Notes: generated from the sequence alone by a model not told the origin. Shown: positions 25,538 to 34,894, counted from the stretch's first letter. The stretch is 62,922 bases of DNA from Armatimonadetes bacterium 55-13 (GCA_001898035.1 MKRX01000012.1:34758-97679); one strand, 5' to 3'. A program made the numbers and translations.

Positions 25538-25996
25538 GTGGAAGAATTGAAGGATCGAATAGACCAACTGGCTGGCCTCATGGAGGAGTTCAAGCTTTCC
25601 GAAGCGGAGCTTGCCGCAGATGGTTTCCGAATTGCCTTCAAGAAGCGAGCGAAGGCCGCCCCCAAACCTACAAGCGAGTCGACGGCAGATGGAGCCATCG
25701 AAATCTACGAAGAAGCCGAAGAGATGGAAGAAATCTCGGCTCCAGTCGAGGACAAGCCATCTGGTAGCCCGATCACCAGTCCCATGACGGGTATCTATTA
25801 CTCCGCGCCCAGCCCCGGATCACCTCCGTTTGCCAAGGAGGGCGACGAAGTCACGGCGGGACAGCCGATCGGCCTGATTGAGGCGATGAAAGTGTTCAAC
25901 GAAATTCCAGCGCCACTAAGTGGAACGGTACAGAAGGTGGTTGTCGAAAGCGGACAGTTGGTCAATCTCGGCGACGTGATTATGTACGTCGGGTAG
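25538..25996 (+). CDS. accB: Biotin carboxyl carrier protein of acetyl-CoA carboxylase
   Basis: 152 residues from a GTG. It carries the biotin that is carboxylated by AccC and delivers CO2 to acetyl-CoA in the first step of fatty acid synthesis. The N-terminal helix (ELKDRIDQLAGLMEEF), an acidic Pro/Ala linker and a C-terminal biotinyl domain are all present. The domain has SPMTGIYYSAPSPGSPPFAK, the AccB thumb region, and the biotinylation site EAMKVFNEI. No accC overlaps or follows it; the AccC-like gene in the window is 16 kb away at 8398. Between accB and hom there are 51 bases. Confidence 0.95.
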   Translation: MEELKDRIDQLAGLMEEFKLSEAELAADGFRIAFKKRAKAAPKPTSESTADGAIEIYEEAEEMEEISAPVEDKPSGSPITSPMTGIYYSAPSPGSPPFAKEGDEVTAGQPIGLIEAMKVFNEIPAPLSGTVQKVVVESGQLVNLGDVIMYVG

Positions 25997-26047
25997 CTTC
26001 GAATTACCCCCGGCAGCGTCGCCTGGGCCATCCCTCAACGAACGAAA

Positions 26048-27364
26048 ATGACCGCAGACCTCGCTCCCAAACCCTCGACCACTCGCGTCCTTCGCGTCGC
26101 CCTTCTGGGCTTCGGCACCGTAGGAACTGGCGCGTATCGCATGCTTCAAGACAACCATGAAGCCATTACGCGCAAGATTGGTTCTCCCGTTGAAATCGTC
26201 AAGATTGGAATCAAGGATGCGAGCAAAGTCCGTGACCTTCCGGCGGAGCTTTTTACGACCGACTTGAACTCCATCGTGGACGATCCAAATGTCGATGTCG
26301 TCCTCGAACTCATTGGCGGCACCGACCCAGCCGGAGCGTTGGTGGAGAGGGCCATCAAAAATGGAAAGCACGTGGTGACGGCGAATAAGGAGCTCATGGC
26401 GAAAGAGGGCTCCCGTTTGGTCCATCTTGCCAAAGATCGTGGTTTGGATCTTCACTACGAAGCAGCCGTAGGCGGTGGCATTCCGCTTGTTCAACCTCTC
26501 AAGCACCAACTGGCCGGGAACGATGTGATCAAGATGATGGGGATCCTCAACGGGACGACCAACTACATCCTGACCAAAATGTCTCGCGAGGGCGCGGACT
26601 TTGCCGATGTCTTGGCTGAAGCCCAGGCGAAGGGCTATGCCGAAGCCGACCCCACCAACGATGTCGATGGATTCGATGCAACCTACAAGATTTCCATTCT
26701 GGCGTCGATCGCGTTCGGGAAGCAGGTGCCGGTGGCAGGCGTCTACCGGGAAGGCATCCGCAATCTGACCAAAGACGACTTCCACTACGCCGACGTTCTG
26801 GGTTACACGATCAAGCTTTTGGGGATCGTGCAGCCAGTGAACGAGAACCGAGTCTTGGCGAGAGTTCATCCAACTCTGATTCCCAAAAACCATCCGTTGG
26901 CCGCTGTCAACGATGTCTACAACGCGCTCTGGGTCCATGGCGACTTTGTGGGAGACCTTATGTTCAGCGGAAGGGGAGCCGGATCCGATCCTACGGCTTC
27001 CGCCGTCGTGGGAGACCTGATCGATGTTGGGCGCAATGTGGCGATCGGTGGACAGGGAAGCGCGATCCCATGGGACCTCGGCATCGAAACCGAGCCGATC
27101 GGTTCGCTGGAAACCGAATACTATCTGCGTCTCATCGTCAAGGACCGGCCCAAGGTCCTCGGACAGATCGCCCTGATCATGGGTGAGTACGATGTTTCTT
27201 TGGCCGCGATGGAAATGCGAGTGATTGACCCAGTCGCAGGATTAGGCGAGATCGTCTTTCTTACTCACAAGTGCCGAGAAGAGAATTTCCGAAAGGCCCT
27301 TGCGGACATTGAGAAGAGCGATATCGTGGATCGAGTTTGTAACTGGATTCGCGTCGAAGGTTAG
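26048..27364 (+). CDS. hom: Homoserine dehydrogenase
   Basis: 438 residues. It reduces aspartate semialdehyde to homoserine with NAD(P)H, the branch point to threonine, methionine and isoleucine. The Rossmann motif GFGTVGTG is at residues of about 22-29. The catalytic region holds TANKELMAKEGSRLVHLAKD (lysine in NKE), AAVGGGIPLV, the GILNGTTNYILTKM loop and EADPTNDVDGFDATYKISIL. A C-terminal ACT domain (LRLIVKDRPKVLGQIALIMG) suggests feedback control by threonine. There is no clear ribosome site before the ATG. rph follows after 57 bases with its own promoter. Confidence 0.95.
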   Translation: MTADLAPKPSTTRVLRVALLGFGTVGTGAYRMLQDNHEAITRKIGSPVEIVKIGIKDASKVRDLPAELFTTDLNSIVDDPNVDVVLELIGGTDPAGALVERAIKNGKHVVTANKELMAKEGSRLVHLAKDRGLDLHYEAAVGGGIPLVQPLKHQLAGNDVIKMMGILNGTTNYILTKMSREGADFADVLAEAQAKGYAEADPTNDVDGFDATYKISILASIAFGKQVPVAGVYREGIRNLTKDDFHYADVLGYTIKLLGIVQPVNENRVLARVHPTLIPKNHPLAAVNDVYNALWVHGDFVGDLMFSGRGAGSDPTASAVVGDLIDVGRNVAIGGQGSAIPWDLGIETEPIGSLETEYYLRLIVKDRPKVLGQIALIMGEYDVSLAAMEMRVIDPVAGLGEIVFLTHKCREENFRKALADIEKSDIVDRVCNWIRVEG

Positions 27365-27408
27365 TCAAAATAGGGTCCGGAGAGACCAGGACCCCAAGAC
27401 TCGACTGG

Positions 27409-27421
27409 TAAACTTCGCGCC
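27409..27421 (+). promoter_or_regulatory. Leaderless -10 element for rph
   Basis: TAAACT at 27409-27414, seven bases, then the ATG at 27422. No Shine-Dalgarno sequence. Confidence 0.65.
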
Positions 27422-28132
27422 ATGCGTCCCGACGGTCGACAGCCCGACCAACTCCGCCCCTTCACCTTCGAACGAAACGTCGCCAAGTTTGCCGAGGGCT
27501 CTTGCCTTCTTAAAATTGGCGATACTCACATGCTGGTCACGGCCACTGTCGAGGACCGTATCCCTCCATTTAAGAAGGGTTCCGGCGAAGGCTGGCTTAC
27601 CGCCGAGTATTCGATGCTTCCGCGATCCGGTCGCCAGCGAAACAATCGAGATCTTATGAAGCCCAATGGCCGCAGCATGGAAATCCAGCGGCTTATCGGT
27701 CGCGCCATGCGCACGGTGGTTTCCTTGGATCGACTCGGTGAGCGAACGATTACCCTCGACTGCGATGCCGTTCAGGCCGATGGAGGGACTCGCTGCGCCG
27801 CCATCACCGCCGCCTACGTGGCTACCTATGACGCGATGCGTTGGATGATGAAACAGCGGATGATCAAGGAGATGGCGATCAAAGAGCCGATTGCCGCGGT
27901 TTCTGTTGGCGTACGAGGTGGCTCAGAAATCCTGGATCTCAATTACGACGAAGACAGCACGGCGCACACCGACATGAACGTTGTGATGGTCGAATCCGGA
28001 CGATTCGTTGAGGTTCAGGGAACCGCCGAGCAAGAGCCATTTGCCGCCGATACGTTGGGTCGAATGCTCAAACTCGCCAAAAAGGGCATCGACGAACTGA
28101 TCCTTGCTCAGCGCGACGTTTTGGAGATTTAG
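27422..28132 (+). CDS. rph: Ribonuclease PH
   Basis: 236 residues. This phosphorolytic exoribonuclease trims the 3' ends of tRNA precursors in the cytosol. Family signatures are clear: MRPDGRQPDQLRPFTFERN at the start, LVTATVEDRIPPF, GWLTAEYSMLPRSGRQRNNR, EIQRLIGRAMRTVV, ITLDCDAVQADGGTRCAAIT and the DLNYDEDSTAHTDMNVVM phosphate/metal region. The next gene, rdgB, starts seven bases after its stop; rph-rdgB pairs are common in bacteria and suggest cotranscription. Confidence 0.97.
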   Translation: MRPDGRQPDQLRPFTFERNVAKFAEGSCLLKIGDTHMLVTATVEDRIPPFKKGSGEGWLTAEYSMLPRSGRQRNNRDLMKPNGRSMEIQRLIGRAMRTVVSLDRLGERTITLDCDAVQADGGTRCAAITAAYVATYDAMRWMMKQRMIKEMAIKEPIAAVSVGVRGGSEILDLNYDEDSTAHTDMNVVMVESGRFVEVQGTAEQEPFAADTLGRMLKLAKKGIDELILAQRDVLEI

Positions 28133-28138
28133 GGCGAA

Positions 28139-28741
28139 TTGAAGCGACTCGTCATCGCCACCCATAACGCCAAGAAAGCAGGCGAAATGATTCAAATCCT
28201 TTCCGCTCGCTTTCCCGAACTAGAACTGAAAACTCTTGCCGACTATCCCGACGCACCCGAGCCCGAGGAGACGGGTGATACCTATCCCGAAAACGCGGCG
28301 ATTAAGTCTGAGTCCGCCGCCAAGTTCACGGGTGAGTGGTGCGTAGCCGACGACGCAGGTTTGGAGATTGACCACTTGGGGGGCGGGCCTGGCGTCCATT
28401 CCAAGCGATTCGAAGGCGAGGACTCCAGCTTCGAACACAAAATCAACCGAATCCTTGAGATGCTAAACGGAGTGCCGGAAGAAGGTCGCGGCGCTCGGTT
28501 TCGTTGCTATGTTGCCTTGACTCCTCCCGATGGCGGCGAGACTCAAATTTTTAACGCTGTCTGTGAAGGGCGAATCGCTACCGAGCGTTCGGGCAGAGGG
28601 GGCTTTGGATACGATCCTATTTTCTTCCTGCCCGAAAGAAACTGCACCATGGCGGACCTGACTGCCGAAGAAAAGCACCTTGTCAGCCATCGTGGAAAGG
28701 TTCTCAAAGCCTTCGGCGATCATTTGACCACGCTTCTTTAG
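28139..28741 (+). CDS. rdgB: XTP/dITP diphosphatase (non-canonical purine NTP pyrophosphatase)
   Basis: 200 residues from a TTG start; this places the conserved KRLVIATHNAKKAGEMIQIL at the N-terminus, and no ATG is available. The enzyme removes ITP, dITP and XTP from the nucleotide pool by releasing pyrophosphate. Motifs: TGDTYPENAAIKSESAAKFT (active-site ENA and lysine), CVADDAGLEIDHLGGGPGVH with Ser instead of the usual Tyr (HSKRFEGE), GGFGYDPIFFLPE and VSHRGKVLKAF. It ends in a four-base TTAG overlap with the convergent lipoprotein gene. Confidence 0.95.
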   Translation: MKRLVIATHNAKKAGEMIQILSARFPELELKTLADYPDAPEPEETGDTYPENAAIKSESAAKFTGEWCVADDAGLEIDHLGGGPGVHSKRFEGEDSSFEHKINRILEMLNGVPEEGRGARFRCYVALTPPDGGETQIFNAVCEGRIATERSGRGGFGYDPIFFLPERNCTMADLTAEEKHLVSHRGKVLKAFGDHLTTLL

Positions 28742-29427
28742 CCGCCGTCTTTGACCATGGAGTGGGTGATTGCAACGGGACCGGACGTTGTCAATCGCAA
28801 GTAGAGCGTGTAGATTTGACGACCGGAGAGGCCGATTGAAGTGTCATAAACCACGGTCTTGGTTCCCGGTAACGTGGCGCGAAGTCGGCGTGTCCCCACG
28901 CCGAAGTTCGCATAGGCGCTGGCCTCACCTAGTCCGATATTGGTGAAATCTGGTTCGACGTCATTCAAATTGACGTTGGTTAGAGTCACATACCAATCCA
29001 AGGCATTCGTATTGGGCGCCGCTTGAACGACTCGAAGTCGAGACTCACCCGTTGGGGGTGGGATGCTCTCGTCTTGAAGAACAAACATTGAGAGGGAAGG
29101 TTCGCCACTCTGGGGCGAGCGATAGCCGATGGTTACCGCGGTATATCTTCCGGCATCGGTGACATTTCCAAACGCCTGTGCGAGATAGGTGTTGCCAGGG
29201 AAGGGGCCGACATTCAATGTGATCGCTCCGGAGTCGGCCGCTCGGTAGGGCGTAATCGTTGGATATTCCACATTGACAAACTTCAGCGAGTCGCCGAAGT
29301 AATACGCGAGGCGCCCCCCGTCGGGAACCAAGTGGGCAAACCGAATGTGAGCCTGATTGATTGCCACATTCCCCCCACAACCTACCAGGGCGACCAAAGC
29401 CACCAGAACCCCCAGAAATCGAGCCAC
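28738..29427 (-). CDS. DUF4397-type lipoprotein
   Basis: 229 residues from a GTG. The N-terminus is a lipoprotein signal (MARFLGVLVALVALVGCGG, lipobox ALVGC). The mature region has two repeats of a beta fold: IRFAHLVPDGGRLAYYFGDS, then LRVVQAAPNTNALDWYVTLT; the alternation of AHLVPD/QAAPNT with FGVGTRRLRA resembles DUF4397 (an Ig-like surface domain). The start is supported by TAGGAT six bases upstream of the GTG. Likely a lipid-anchored surface or periplasmic protein; ligand unknown. Confidence 0.75.
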   Translation of the reverse strand: MARFLGVLVALVALVGCGGNVAINQAHIRFAHLVPDGGRLAYYFGDSLKFVNVEYPTITPYRAADSGAITLNVGPFPGNTYLAQAFGNVTDAGRYTAVTIGYRSPQSGEPSLSMFVLQDESIPPPTGESRLRVVQAAPNTNALDWYVTLTNVNLNDVEPDFTNIGLGEASAYANFGVGTRRLRATLPGTKTVVYDTSIGLSGRQIYTLYLRLTTSGPVAITHSMVKDGG

Positions 29428-29439
29428 GGGTGTATCCTA
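29428..29439 (-). promoter_or_regulatory. Leaderless -10 element for the DUF4397 lipoprotein
   Basis: Reverse-strand TAGGAT (29439 to 29434), six bases, then the GTG at 29427. Confidence 0.55.
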
Positions 29440-29479
29440 CACCAAGTAAATTGCCAGACGCTTTCCAGTCGGATAAGCT

Positions 29480-32400
29480 ATGGCCAAGATGCCTCTGCTT
29501 GTAAGCGCTCTGCTCACGATGTCGATGGCCGCCAACGCGGGGTTTGAAACAAAACCCGACATTCATGGCGACCTTGTTGTTTTCACCTGTGAAGGCGATC
29601 TCTGGCTCGGAAATTTGGCCGATCGATCCGCCCGCCGCATCACCTCAGACGAGGGTGTTGAAACCAACGCCAGATTTTCACCTGATGGCAAACAGATCGC
29701 CTACACCGCCTATTACGACGGGGCAAAAGACGTTTATGTGATGGATGTAGATGGCGGCCCTCCTAAGCGACTGACTTACGATCCGACTGGCGCCGACGTC
29801 CTTGCCTGGACGCCGGATGGTAAGAACGTCGTTTTCCGCTCTACGCGTTTTGACTTCAACCAAAGACTCTGGACGGCCCCGGTAGATGGAGGGCCCGCAA
29901 AACAGATTCCGGTTCCCCGAGGTTACTTCGCTGCCTATTCTTCAAAGGGCGACCTGGCGTACGTTCCGGTCAGCTTTGAATGGGCGAACTGGTACCGCTA
30001 CAAAGGAGGCGGCGCGGATGACATTTGGCTCTATCAGTCTCAATCCAAAGCCTTTACTCAACTCACCAAAGACCTGGGAGTCGATACGACGCCCGTTTGG
30101 TGTGGCGATGACATCTACTTTGTGAGCGAGCGGAACGGCTACAGCAATCTCTGGAAACTCAACCCCAAAACGAAAGCGGCTGTCCAAGTAACCAAGATCT
30201 CGGATGGCCCGGTTCGATATCCGGGGGCGGACGATAAACGCGTGGTTTTTCAGCATGGAGCCGGACTCTCGGTATTTGACGTCTCAAGCGGCAAAACCAC
30301 CGATGTTCAGTTCGACCTGAACTCTGACAAAATCCATGAGCGGCCCGTCGTGATCCCGGTCCAAGGCGCTATCCAAAACGTCGCTCCAGGGCCAAGCGCC
30401 AAGCGAGTCGCAGTTGAAGCGCGTGGACAGATTCTGAGCATTGCAAGTACGAATGGCGATATGCGGGTGATTGAGAACAAGCCCGGAGCCCGCGCGATTC
30501 TCCCTGCTTGGTCGGCCGATGGTCAGAAAATCGCTTTCGTCTCGGATCGTTCGGGCGAGAATGAGGTGTGGACGACGGATGCCTCGGGTGGCGGACAGCC
30601 CAGTCAACTGACGAAAGGGCTGGCGGCAAACCCTTACGCGCTCAATTGGTCTCCGGACGGAAAGACTCTAGCCTTAGCGGATCGCAATGGGCGAGTCGTA
30701 GTGATCGATTCAACGACTGGCAAGGTCACGCCTGTCATGACCGCGCCCGGTACGGCTTCCTACGATTCCTATGCACCTAGCTTCGCATTCAGCCCTGACG
30801 GCAAGTTCTTAACTTATCAGTCCATCGACGAAGCTTGGATCATGCGGGTGTATGTTTACGACATCTCGGCGGGGAAGCACTATCTAGTTTCCAGCCCGAA
30901 CGTCAACTCCTACAGCCCCGTTTTCGACTCCACCGGAAAGTTCGTCGTCTATCTGGCGGATCGGAGTTTGACTCCCTATCCGACTTGGACCCACAAGTAC
31001 ACCTTTGACAAGGTGGTTCGCATCAATATGGTCGCCCTGGACAAAGGCACGCCTTCTCCATTCCTCGCTAAGAACGATGAAGAGGGAGGTGCGGCCAAGG
31101 CGAAGGCAGATGAAAAACCCGAGACGAAGCTCGATCCAGACGGGCTCGCGGATCGGGTGATCGATGTTCCCGCGCCTGCCGCCCGCTATCGAGCTCTGGA
31201 GTCCGGACCCGGTCGACTCTTTGTGATCGACAGCGACGAAATGGCGTCCATGTCAGGCAATCCTCCGGGCATTCTTCGCGCCTTCGACCTTGATAAGAAG
31301 ACGCTGGCCACCTTAGCGGAGGGTGTCGATGGATTCCAAAAATCTGGTGACGGGAAGAAGCTTCTCGTAAAGTCGGGGCCAAATGTTCATGTAGTGGACA
31401 TTGCGGCGGGTCCCGGCCCCCTTCCTCCCGCCATCAAGTTCTCGGGATACACCATCAAGGTGAATCCTCGTGACGAGTGGCATCAGATTTTCAATGAGTC
31501 TTGGCGAATTGGCCGGGACTTCTTCTACGACCCTGGGATGCACGGCGTCGACTGGCAAGCGGTGAAAGCCAAATATGAACCCATGCTGGCCAAGGTCGGC
31601 GACCGAGCTGATCTCAGCCGTTTGCTCAAGGACATGGTCTCAGAGCTCAACTGTGGCCACGCCTATGTGAGTGGCGCTCCGGTGGGCGGACGTCGTGTCC
31701 CGATGGCTTTCCTTGGCATTGACGCTGAGCCGGTTGCGGGGGCCGATGCGGTCAAGATTGCGAAGATTCTCAAAGGAGACGATTTCGATGTCAGCGCTCG
31801 CTCGCCGTTGGCGGAACCGGGAATTGACGTGAAGGAGGGAGACTACATTCTCGCGATTGCGGGAGAGCCGGTCAAGCGCAACCAAGATTTTCAATCGCTC
31901 TTGGTTGGAAAGACGGGCCAGACCATCGCGATCACCGTCAATTCCAAACCAAGCATGGAGGGAGCTCGTATTGTGAGAGTTCAGCCGCTGACAAGTGAGA
32001 GCCCGCTACGCTATATCGATTGGGTCAATGGTCGAATCGCCTATGTCAAGAAGTATGGGGGAGAGAACTTTGGCTATGCGCATATCTCAAACATGACCGG
32101 ACCTGGCCTCATCGGCTTTACCAAAGGACAGTTCCAGAATGTGTTTAAGGAAGGAATGATCTATGACACGCGCTTTAATGGCGGTGGCTATGTTTCTTCG
32201 CTTCTTTTGGAGAACATCGCGGGTAAGCCCCAGGCTTGGTTCCAACCCCGAGCCGGGCAGACTTGGACTCGAGAGGACTGGACCAATTTCGGTTATTCCG
32301 CCGCCATCTGCAACGAAGGCAACTTCTCGGACGGCGAGCTTTTCATCGAAGTCTGGAAGCGCATGAAATTGGGACCGGTGGTCGGCAAACGTACTGGAGG

Positions 32401-32671
32401 CGGGGAAGTCGGTAGCGGTGGCGGGTTTACGCTCATCGACGGTGGAAGCGTCTACATCCCGAACTACGCCGCATTCGCAGACGGCAAGTGGATCATCGAA
32501 GGCACGGGGGCGACGCCGGACTATGACGTCGATCAAGATCCAGCGGCCGTGATGGCGGGACGAGATCCGCAACTTGATAAGGCGATCGAACTCTTGAAAG
32601 CGAAGATCGCAAAGAACCCAATTCGCAAACCGGAGCATCCGCCTTTCCCCAAGAAGGGAGTGGGCGCTTAA
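29480..32671 (+). CDS. Tricorn-like S41 serine protease with WD40-type propellers
   Basis: 1063 residues. A signal peptide (MPLLVSALLTMSMAANAG, perhaps from the second ATG at 29489) leads into two beta-propellers of TolB/tricorn type, with repeats such as DARFSPDGKQIAYTAYYDGA and LPAWSADGQKIAFVSDRSGE. After residue 680 come the tricorn core domain, a PDZ domain (LGIDAEPVAGADAVKIAKIL onwards) and the catalytic domain. Candidate catalytic residues are His727 (NCGHAY), Ser950 with Asp951 (GNFSDGE) and Glu1007 (IIEGTGATPDY). Family members degrade peptides; here the enzyme should be periplasmic. TAAGCT directly abuts the first ATG. Confidence 0.92.
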   Translation: MAKMPLLVSALLTMSMAANAGFETKPDIHGDLVVFTCEGDLWLGNLADRSARRITSDEGVETNARFSPDGKQIAYTAYYDGAKDVYVMDVDGGPPKRLTYDPTGADVLAWTPDGKNVVFRSTRFDFNQRLWTAPVDGGPAKQIPVPRGYFAAYSSKGDLAYVPVSFEWANWYRYKGGGADDIWLYQSQSKAFTQLTKDLGVDTTPVWCGDDIYFVSERNGYSNLWKLNPKTKAAVQVTKISDGPVRYPGADDKRVVFQHGAGLSVFDVSSGKTTDVQFDLNSDKIHERPVVIPVQGAIQNVAPGPSAKRVAVEARGQILSIASTNGDMRVIENKPGARAILPAWSADGQKIAFVSDRSGENEVWTTDASGGGQPSQLTKGLAANPYALNWSPDGKTLALADRNGRVVVIDSTTGKVTPVMTAPGTASYDSYAPSFAFSPDGKFLTYQSIDEAWIMRVYVYDISAGKHYLVSSPNVNSYSPVFDSTGKFVVYLADRSLTPYPTWTHKYTFDKVVRINMVALDKGTPSPFLAKNDEEGGAAKAKADEKPETKLDPDGLADRVIDVPAPAARYRALESGPGRLFVIDSDEMASMSGNPPGILRAFDLDKKTLATLAEGVDGFQKSGDGKKLLVKSGPNVHVVDIAAGPGPLPPAIKFSGYTIKVNPRDEWHQIFNESWRIGRDFFYDPGMHGVDWQAVKAKYEPMLAKVGDRADLSRLLKDMVSELNCGHAYVSGAPVGGRRVPMAFLGIDAEPVAGADAVKIAKILKGDDFDVSARSPLAEPGIDVKEGDYILAIAGEPVKRNQDFQSLLVGKTGQTIAITVNSKPSMEGARIVRVQPLTSESPLRYIDWVNGRIAYVKKYGGENFGYAHISNMTGPGLIGFTKGQFQNVFKEGMIYDTRFNGGGYVSSLLLENIAGKPQAWFQPRAGQTWTREDWTNFGYSAAICNEGNFSDGELFIEVWKRMKLGPVVGKRTGGGEVGSGGGFTLIDGGSVYIPNYAAFADGKWIIEGTGATPDYDVDQDPAAVMAGRDPQLDKAIELLKAKIAKNPIRKPEHPPFPKKGVGA

Positions 32672-32678
32672 GAGGGCG

Positions 32679-32704
32679 AAAGCCCGGCCAACTGGCCGGG
32701 CTTT
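32679..32704. terminator. Bidirectional hairpin terminator
   Basis: AAAGCCCGGCC (32679-32689), loop AACT, GGCCGGGCTTT (32694-32704): an 11-base perfect stem with A/T ends between the tricorn gene and the convergent proline dehydrogenase gene. Confidence 0.8.
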
Positions 32705-32713
32705 GAAATTCTC

Positions 32714-33697
32714 TCAACCCTTGAAGAGTGACTTCAGGATGAAGAAGGCGTTGGCCGGGCGCTCGGCCAGACGGCGAGTGAAATAGGGGTACCAGGAGTC
32801 GCCAAATGGGATGTAGACGCGGACGTTGTATCCATCTTTAACCAACTTGTCTTGAAGGTCACGGCGGATCCCGTAGAGCATCTGATATTCGAAGCTCTCC
32901 TTGGCAATTCCTTTTTGGGACACAAACTGGTTGAGTTCGTTGATGATCTTCTCATCGTGGGTGGCAATGGCGGGATAGAAAGCCGCTTCTAAAAGTCGTT
33001 TTGCCTGTCTGACATAAGCCTCATCCACCTTAGCTTTGTCCTGAATCGCCACGTTCGCAGGTTCCAAGTAAGCGCCTTTCACCAGACGGACTCGGGCCTG
33101 CATTTGGATCATGAGTTCTACGTCCTCGTCCGTCCTCACGAGGTAGCTCTGGAGCACGGTGCCGGTGTTGGGGAAGTCCTGATGAACCTTCTGGATCATC
33201 TTCACCGTTCTTTCTGTGTACTCGCTGGACTCCATGTCCACTCGAACGAAGGTGTTTCTTTCGGCGGCGGCCCACAGAACTTCGCGATAGTTGGTTTCGG
33301 CGAAGTCCTCACCCTGATCTAGACCGCATTGGGTGAGCTTTATGCTGATGTTGGTGGCTTCTAGCTCCCCCAGAGGGGGCGCTCCGGGAGTCTTGTGTCG
33401 CATCTCGACTCTCTTGGGCGGAGTATTGCTGCTGCTTTTAGCGATCGTTTCTAGCATGCGGATATACGTTGCTTTCGCGGCTAACGCTTCGGCCTCGCTT
33501 TTGGTGTTCTCGCCTAAGAAGTCGAGGGAGACAAACATCCCCTTCTGAATGGTGGCGTTGCTGGCCTCGATGGCTTCTTCCAGCGAGTCGCCGGCGATGA
33601 AGCGTCTGACGAGAGGTTTGAAAAGGAAAGACTTGCGGACCATCCGTTCAACGGGGCCCCAGGCAGAGGTTTTGAGAATAAGTGATCGAGCCAACAT
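32714..33697 (-). CDS. Proline dehydrogenase
   Basis: 327 residues, the length of monofunctional PRODH (PutB/FadM-like). It oxidises proline to pyrroline-5-carboxylate using FAD. Conserved parts: the N-terminal RRFIAGDSLEEAIEA, SIKLTQCGLDQG, RVDMESSEYTERTVKM, LQSYLVRTDEDVELM, RVRLVKGAYLEP, the ATHDEKIINELNQF histidine strand, FEYQMLYGIRRDLQDKLV and VYIPFGDSWYPYFTRRLAER. A proline-rich insert (residues of about 92-110) is variable. The partner P5C dehydrogenase gene is not in the window. Divergent from the glycosyltransferase gene by 43 bases. Confidence 0.95.
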   Translation of the reverse strand: MLARSLILKTSAWGPVERMVRKSFLFKPLVRRFIAGDSLEEAIEASNATIQKGMFVSLDFLGENTKSEAEALAAKATYIRMLETIAKSSSNTPPKRVEMRHKTPGAPPLGELEATNISIKLTQCGLDQGEDFAETNYREVLWAAAERNTFVRVDMESSEYTERTVKMIQKVHQDFPNTGTVLQSYLVRTDEDVELMIQMQARVRLVKGAYLEPANVAIQDKAKVDEAYVRQAKRLLEAAFYPAIATHDEKIINELNQFVSQKGIAKESFEYQMLYGIRRDLQDKLVKDGYNVRVYIPFGDSWYPYFTRRLAERPANAFFILKSLFKG

Positions 33698-33728
33698 CGG
33701 TGGTGGTATGGAATTTTACTCGTGCGGC

Positions 33729-33740
33729 TAAACTCATACG
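33729..33740 (+). promoter_or_regulatory. Leaderless -10 element for the glycosyltransferase
   Basis: TAAACT at 33729-33734, six bases, then the ATG at 33741. No Shine-Dalgarno sequence. Confidence 0.65.
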
Positions 33741-34631
33741 ATGCCCCGAGTCTCTGTTTGTATGGCGGTTTATAACGGTGAGGCCACCATTCGAGAGGTT
33801 CTGGAGACCGTACAGGCCCAAACGTATCGAGACTTTGAAATCCTCGTAATTGACGACGGGTCCAAGGACCGTTCGGCAGAGATCGCGCGAGAGATGGGTG
33901 CGCGCGTGCTGATCCAGGAGAACGCTGGGTTGGGGGCCGTACGAAAACGTTTGGTTGAAGAAGCGCTGGGTGACTACATTGCCTTCATCGATCACGATGA
34001 CGACTGGGTGCCGGACAAACTCGAAAAGCAGATGGCTGTTCTTGACCAGACCGGAGCGGTGATGGTCCATTCCGACTGCTGGTATTTGTACGATGACGGC
34101 CGGGTAGTGGAACGCAATTTAGTGTTGCAATCGGACGCGGGATCATTCGATCAAGTATTGCCAGATAACTGGATCGTGGCCAGTTCCGCCGTGTTCTCAC
34201 GAAACGCGATGCTCAAAGCGGGAAACTTTATTCCGGAAACGGTGCGTTGTTCGGACTGGTACGGGTGGATCATCTTGGCCTCGCAGGGCCAATTCATCCA
34301 TTTCCCGGAAAAGCAGGTTCGCTACCGGGTGCTTTCTACGTCGCTCGCCAACGCCGGATACCGGTTCCAGGAGGCCAAGCGGTTTCTGATGAAAGATATT
34401 GTGCTGGACCATTTCGAACGCTTCTTCGGAATGCTGCCTGCGTCCGATCAGGCGAAGTACCGAAAGCTTGTCCAGAGAAATATCGGCATCGCGCTTTCAA
34501 CCATGGCTAAGCACCTTGACAGCGAGGGCAAATTCAAGGAGGCGAAGCCGCTTCATCGCGAGGCACTCAAACTTGCACCGATGGTTCCCAGAGTGTGGAC
34601 TCGTGCCGTAAAATCAATATTGAAGCGGTGA
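33741..34631 (+). CDS. Glycosyltransferase family 2
   Basis: 296 residues, soluble, GT-A fold. MPRVSVCMAVYNGEATIREV, DFEILVIDDGSKDRSAEIAR (nucleotide-binding aspartates), RKRLVEEALGDYIAFIDHDD (DxD-like metal site DHDDDW) and the acceptor region CSDWYGWIILASQGQF are standard for GT2 enzymes. The helical C-terminus carries a TPR-like ending. Sugar donor and acceptor cannot be read; GT2 enzymes decorate polysaccharides, lipids or proteins. The next gene overlaps its stop (GTGA). Confidence 0.92.
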   Translation: MPRVSVCMAVYNGEATIREVLETVQAQTYRDFEILVIDDGSKDRSAEIAREMGARVLIQENAGLGAVRKRLVEEALGDYIAFIDHDDDWVPDKLEKQMAVLDQTGAVMVHSDCWYLYDDGRVVERNLVLQSDAGSFDQVLPDNWIVASSAVFSRNAMLKAGNFIPETVRCSDWYGWIILASQGQFIHFPEKQVRYRVLSTSLANAGYRFQEAKRFLMKDIVLDHFERFFGMLPASDQAKYRKLVQRNIGIALSTMAKHLDSEGKFKEAKPLHREALKLAPMVPRVWTRAVKSILKR

Positions 34632-34894
34632 GTTCGATGAAGGAATTCGTTCGTCGCGCGATTGAAACGATCACTCCGCCCTATGTTTCGGTGATGGCGT
34701 TTTTCTTTGGATTGGGTTGGCTTACTTGGCGTTGGCGAGATTTCGAAGAAACCATGCTATCCCTTGGTGTTGGTAGGCAACCTCCCGATATGCCGCATCC
34801 TCACGCCCACTGGCTTTGGCTAACTCCGGCGTTCTTAGGGTTTTTGAAGGCCGCCTATTTCGGTTGGCTGAGTTGGAAACGGCCTGGACCCTAG
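34628..34894 (+). CDS. Small membrane protein downstream of the glycosyltransferase
   Basis: 88 residues from the GTG at 34628, which overlaps the upstream stop (GTGA); an ATG at 34637 would give 85 residues. Two hydrophobic segments, PPYVSVMAFFFGLGWLTWRW and WLWLTPAFLGFLKAAYFGWL, are separated by a polar loop rich in His and Pro. The tight coupling suggests it serves with the glycosyltransferase, but no family is recognised. The stop overlaps the convergent dus gene by four bases (CTAG). Confidence 0.6.
   Translation: MSSMKEFVRRAIETITPPYVSVMAFFFGLGWLTWRWRDFEETMLSLGVGRQPPDMPHPHAHWLWLTPAFLGFLKAAYFGWLSWKRPGP

Noticed and set aside
25916-26938. A 340-residue reverse-strand open frame across accB and hom
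   Set aside because: It is the antisense of hom, which has full family motifs; the translated text is rich in His and Asp with no recognisable domain.
27373-27394. A short GGGTCC/GGACCC inverted repeat between hom and rph
   Set aside because: Six-base arms with a loose loop are likely chance; no T-run follows.
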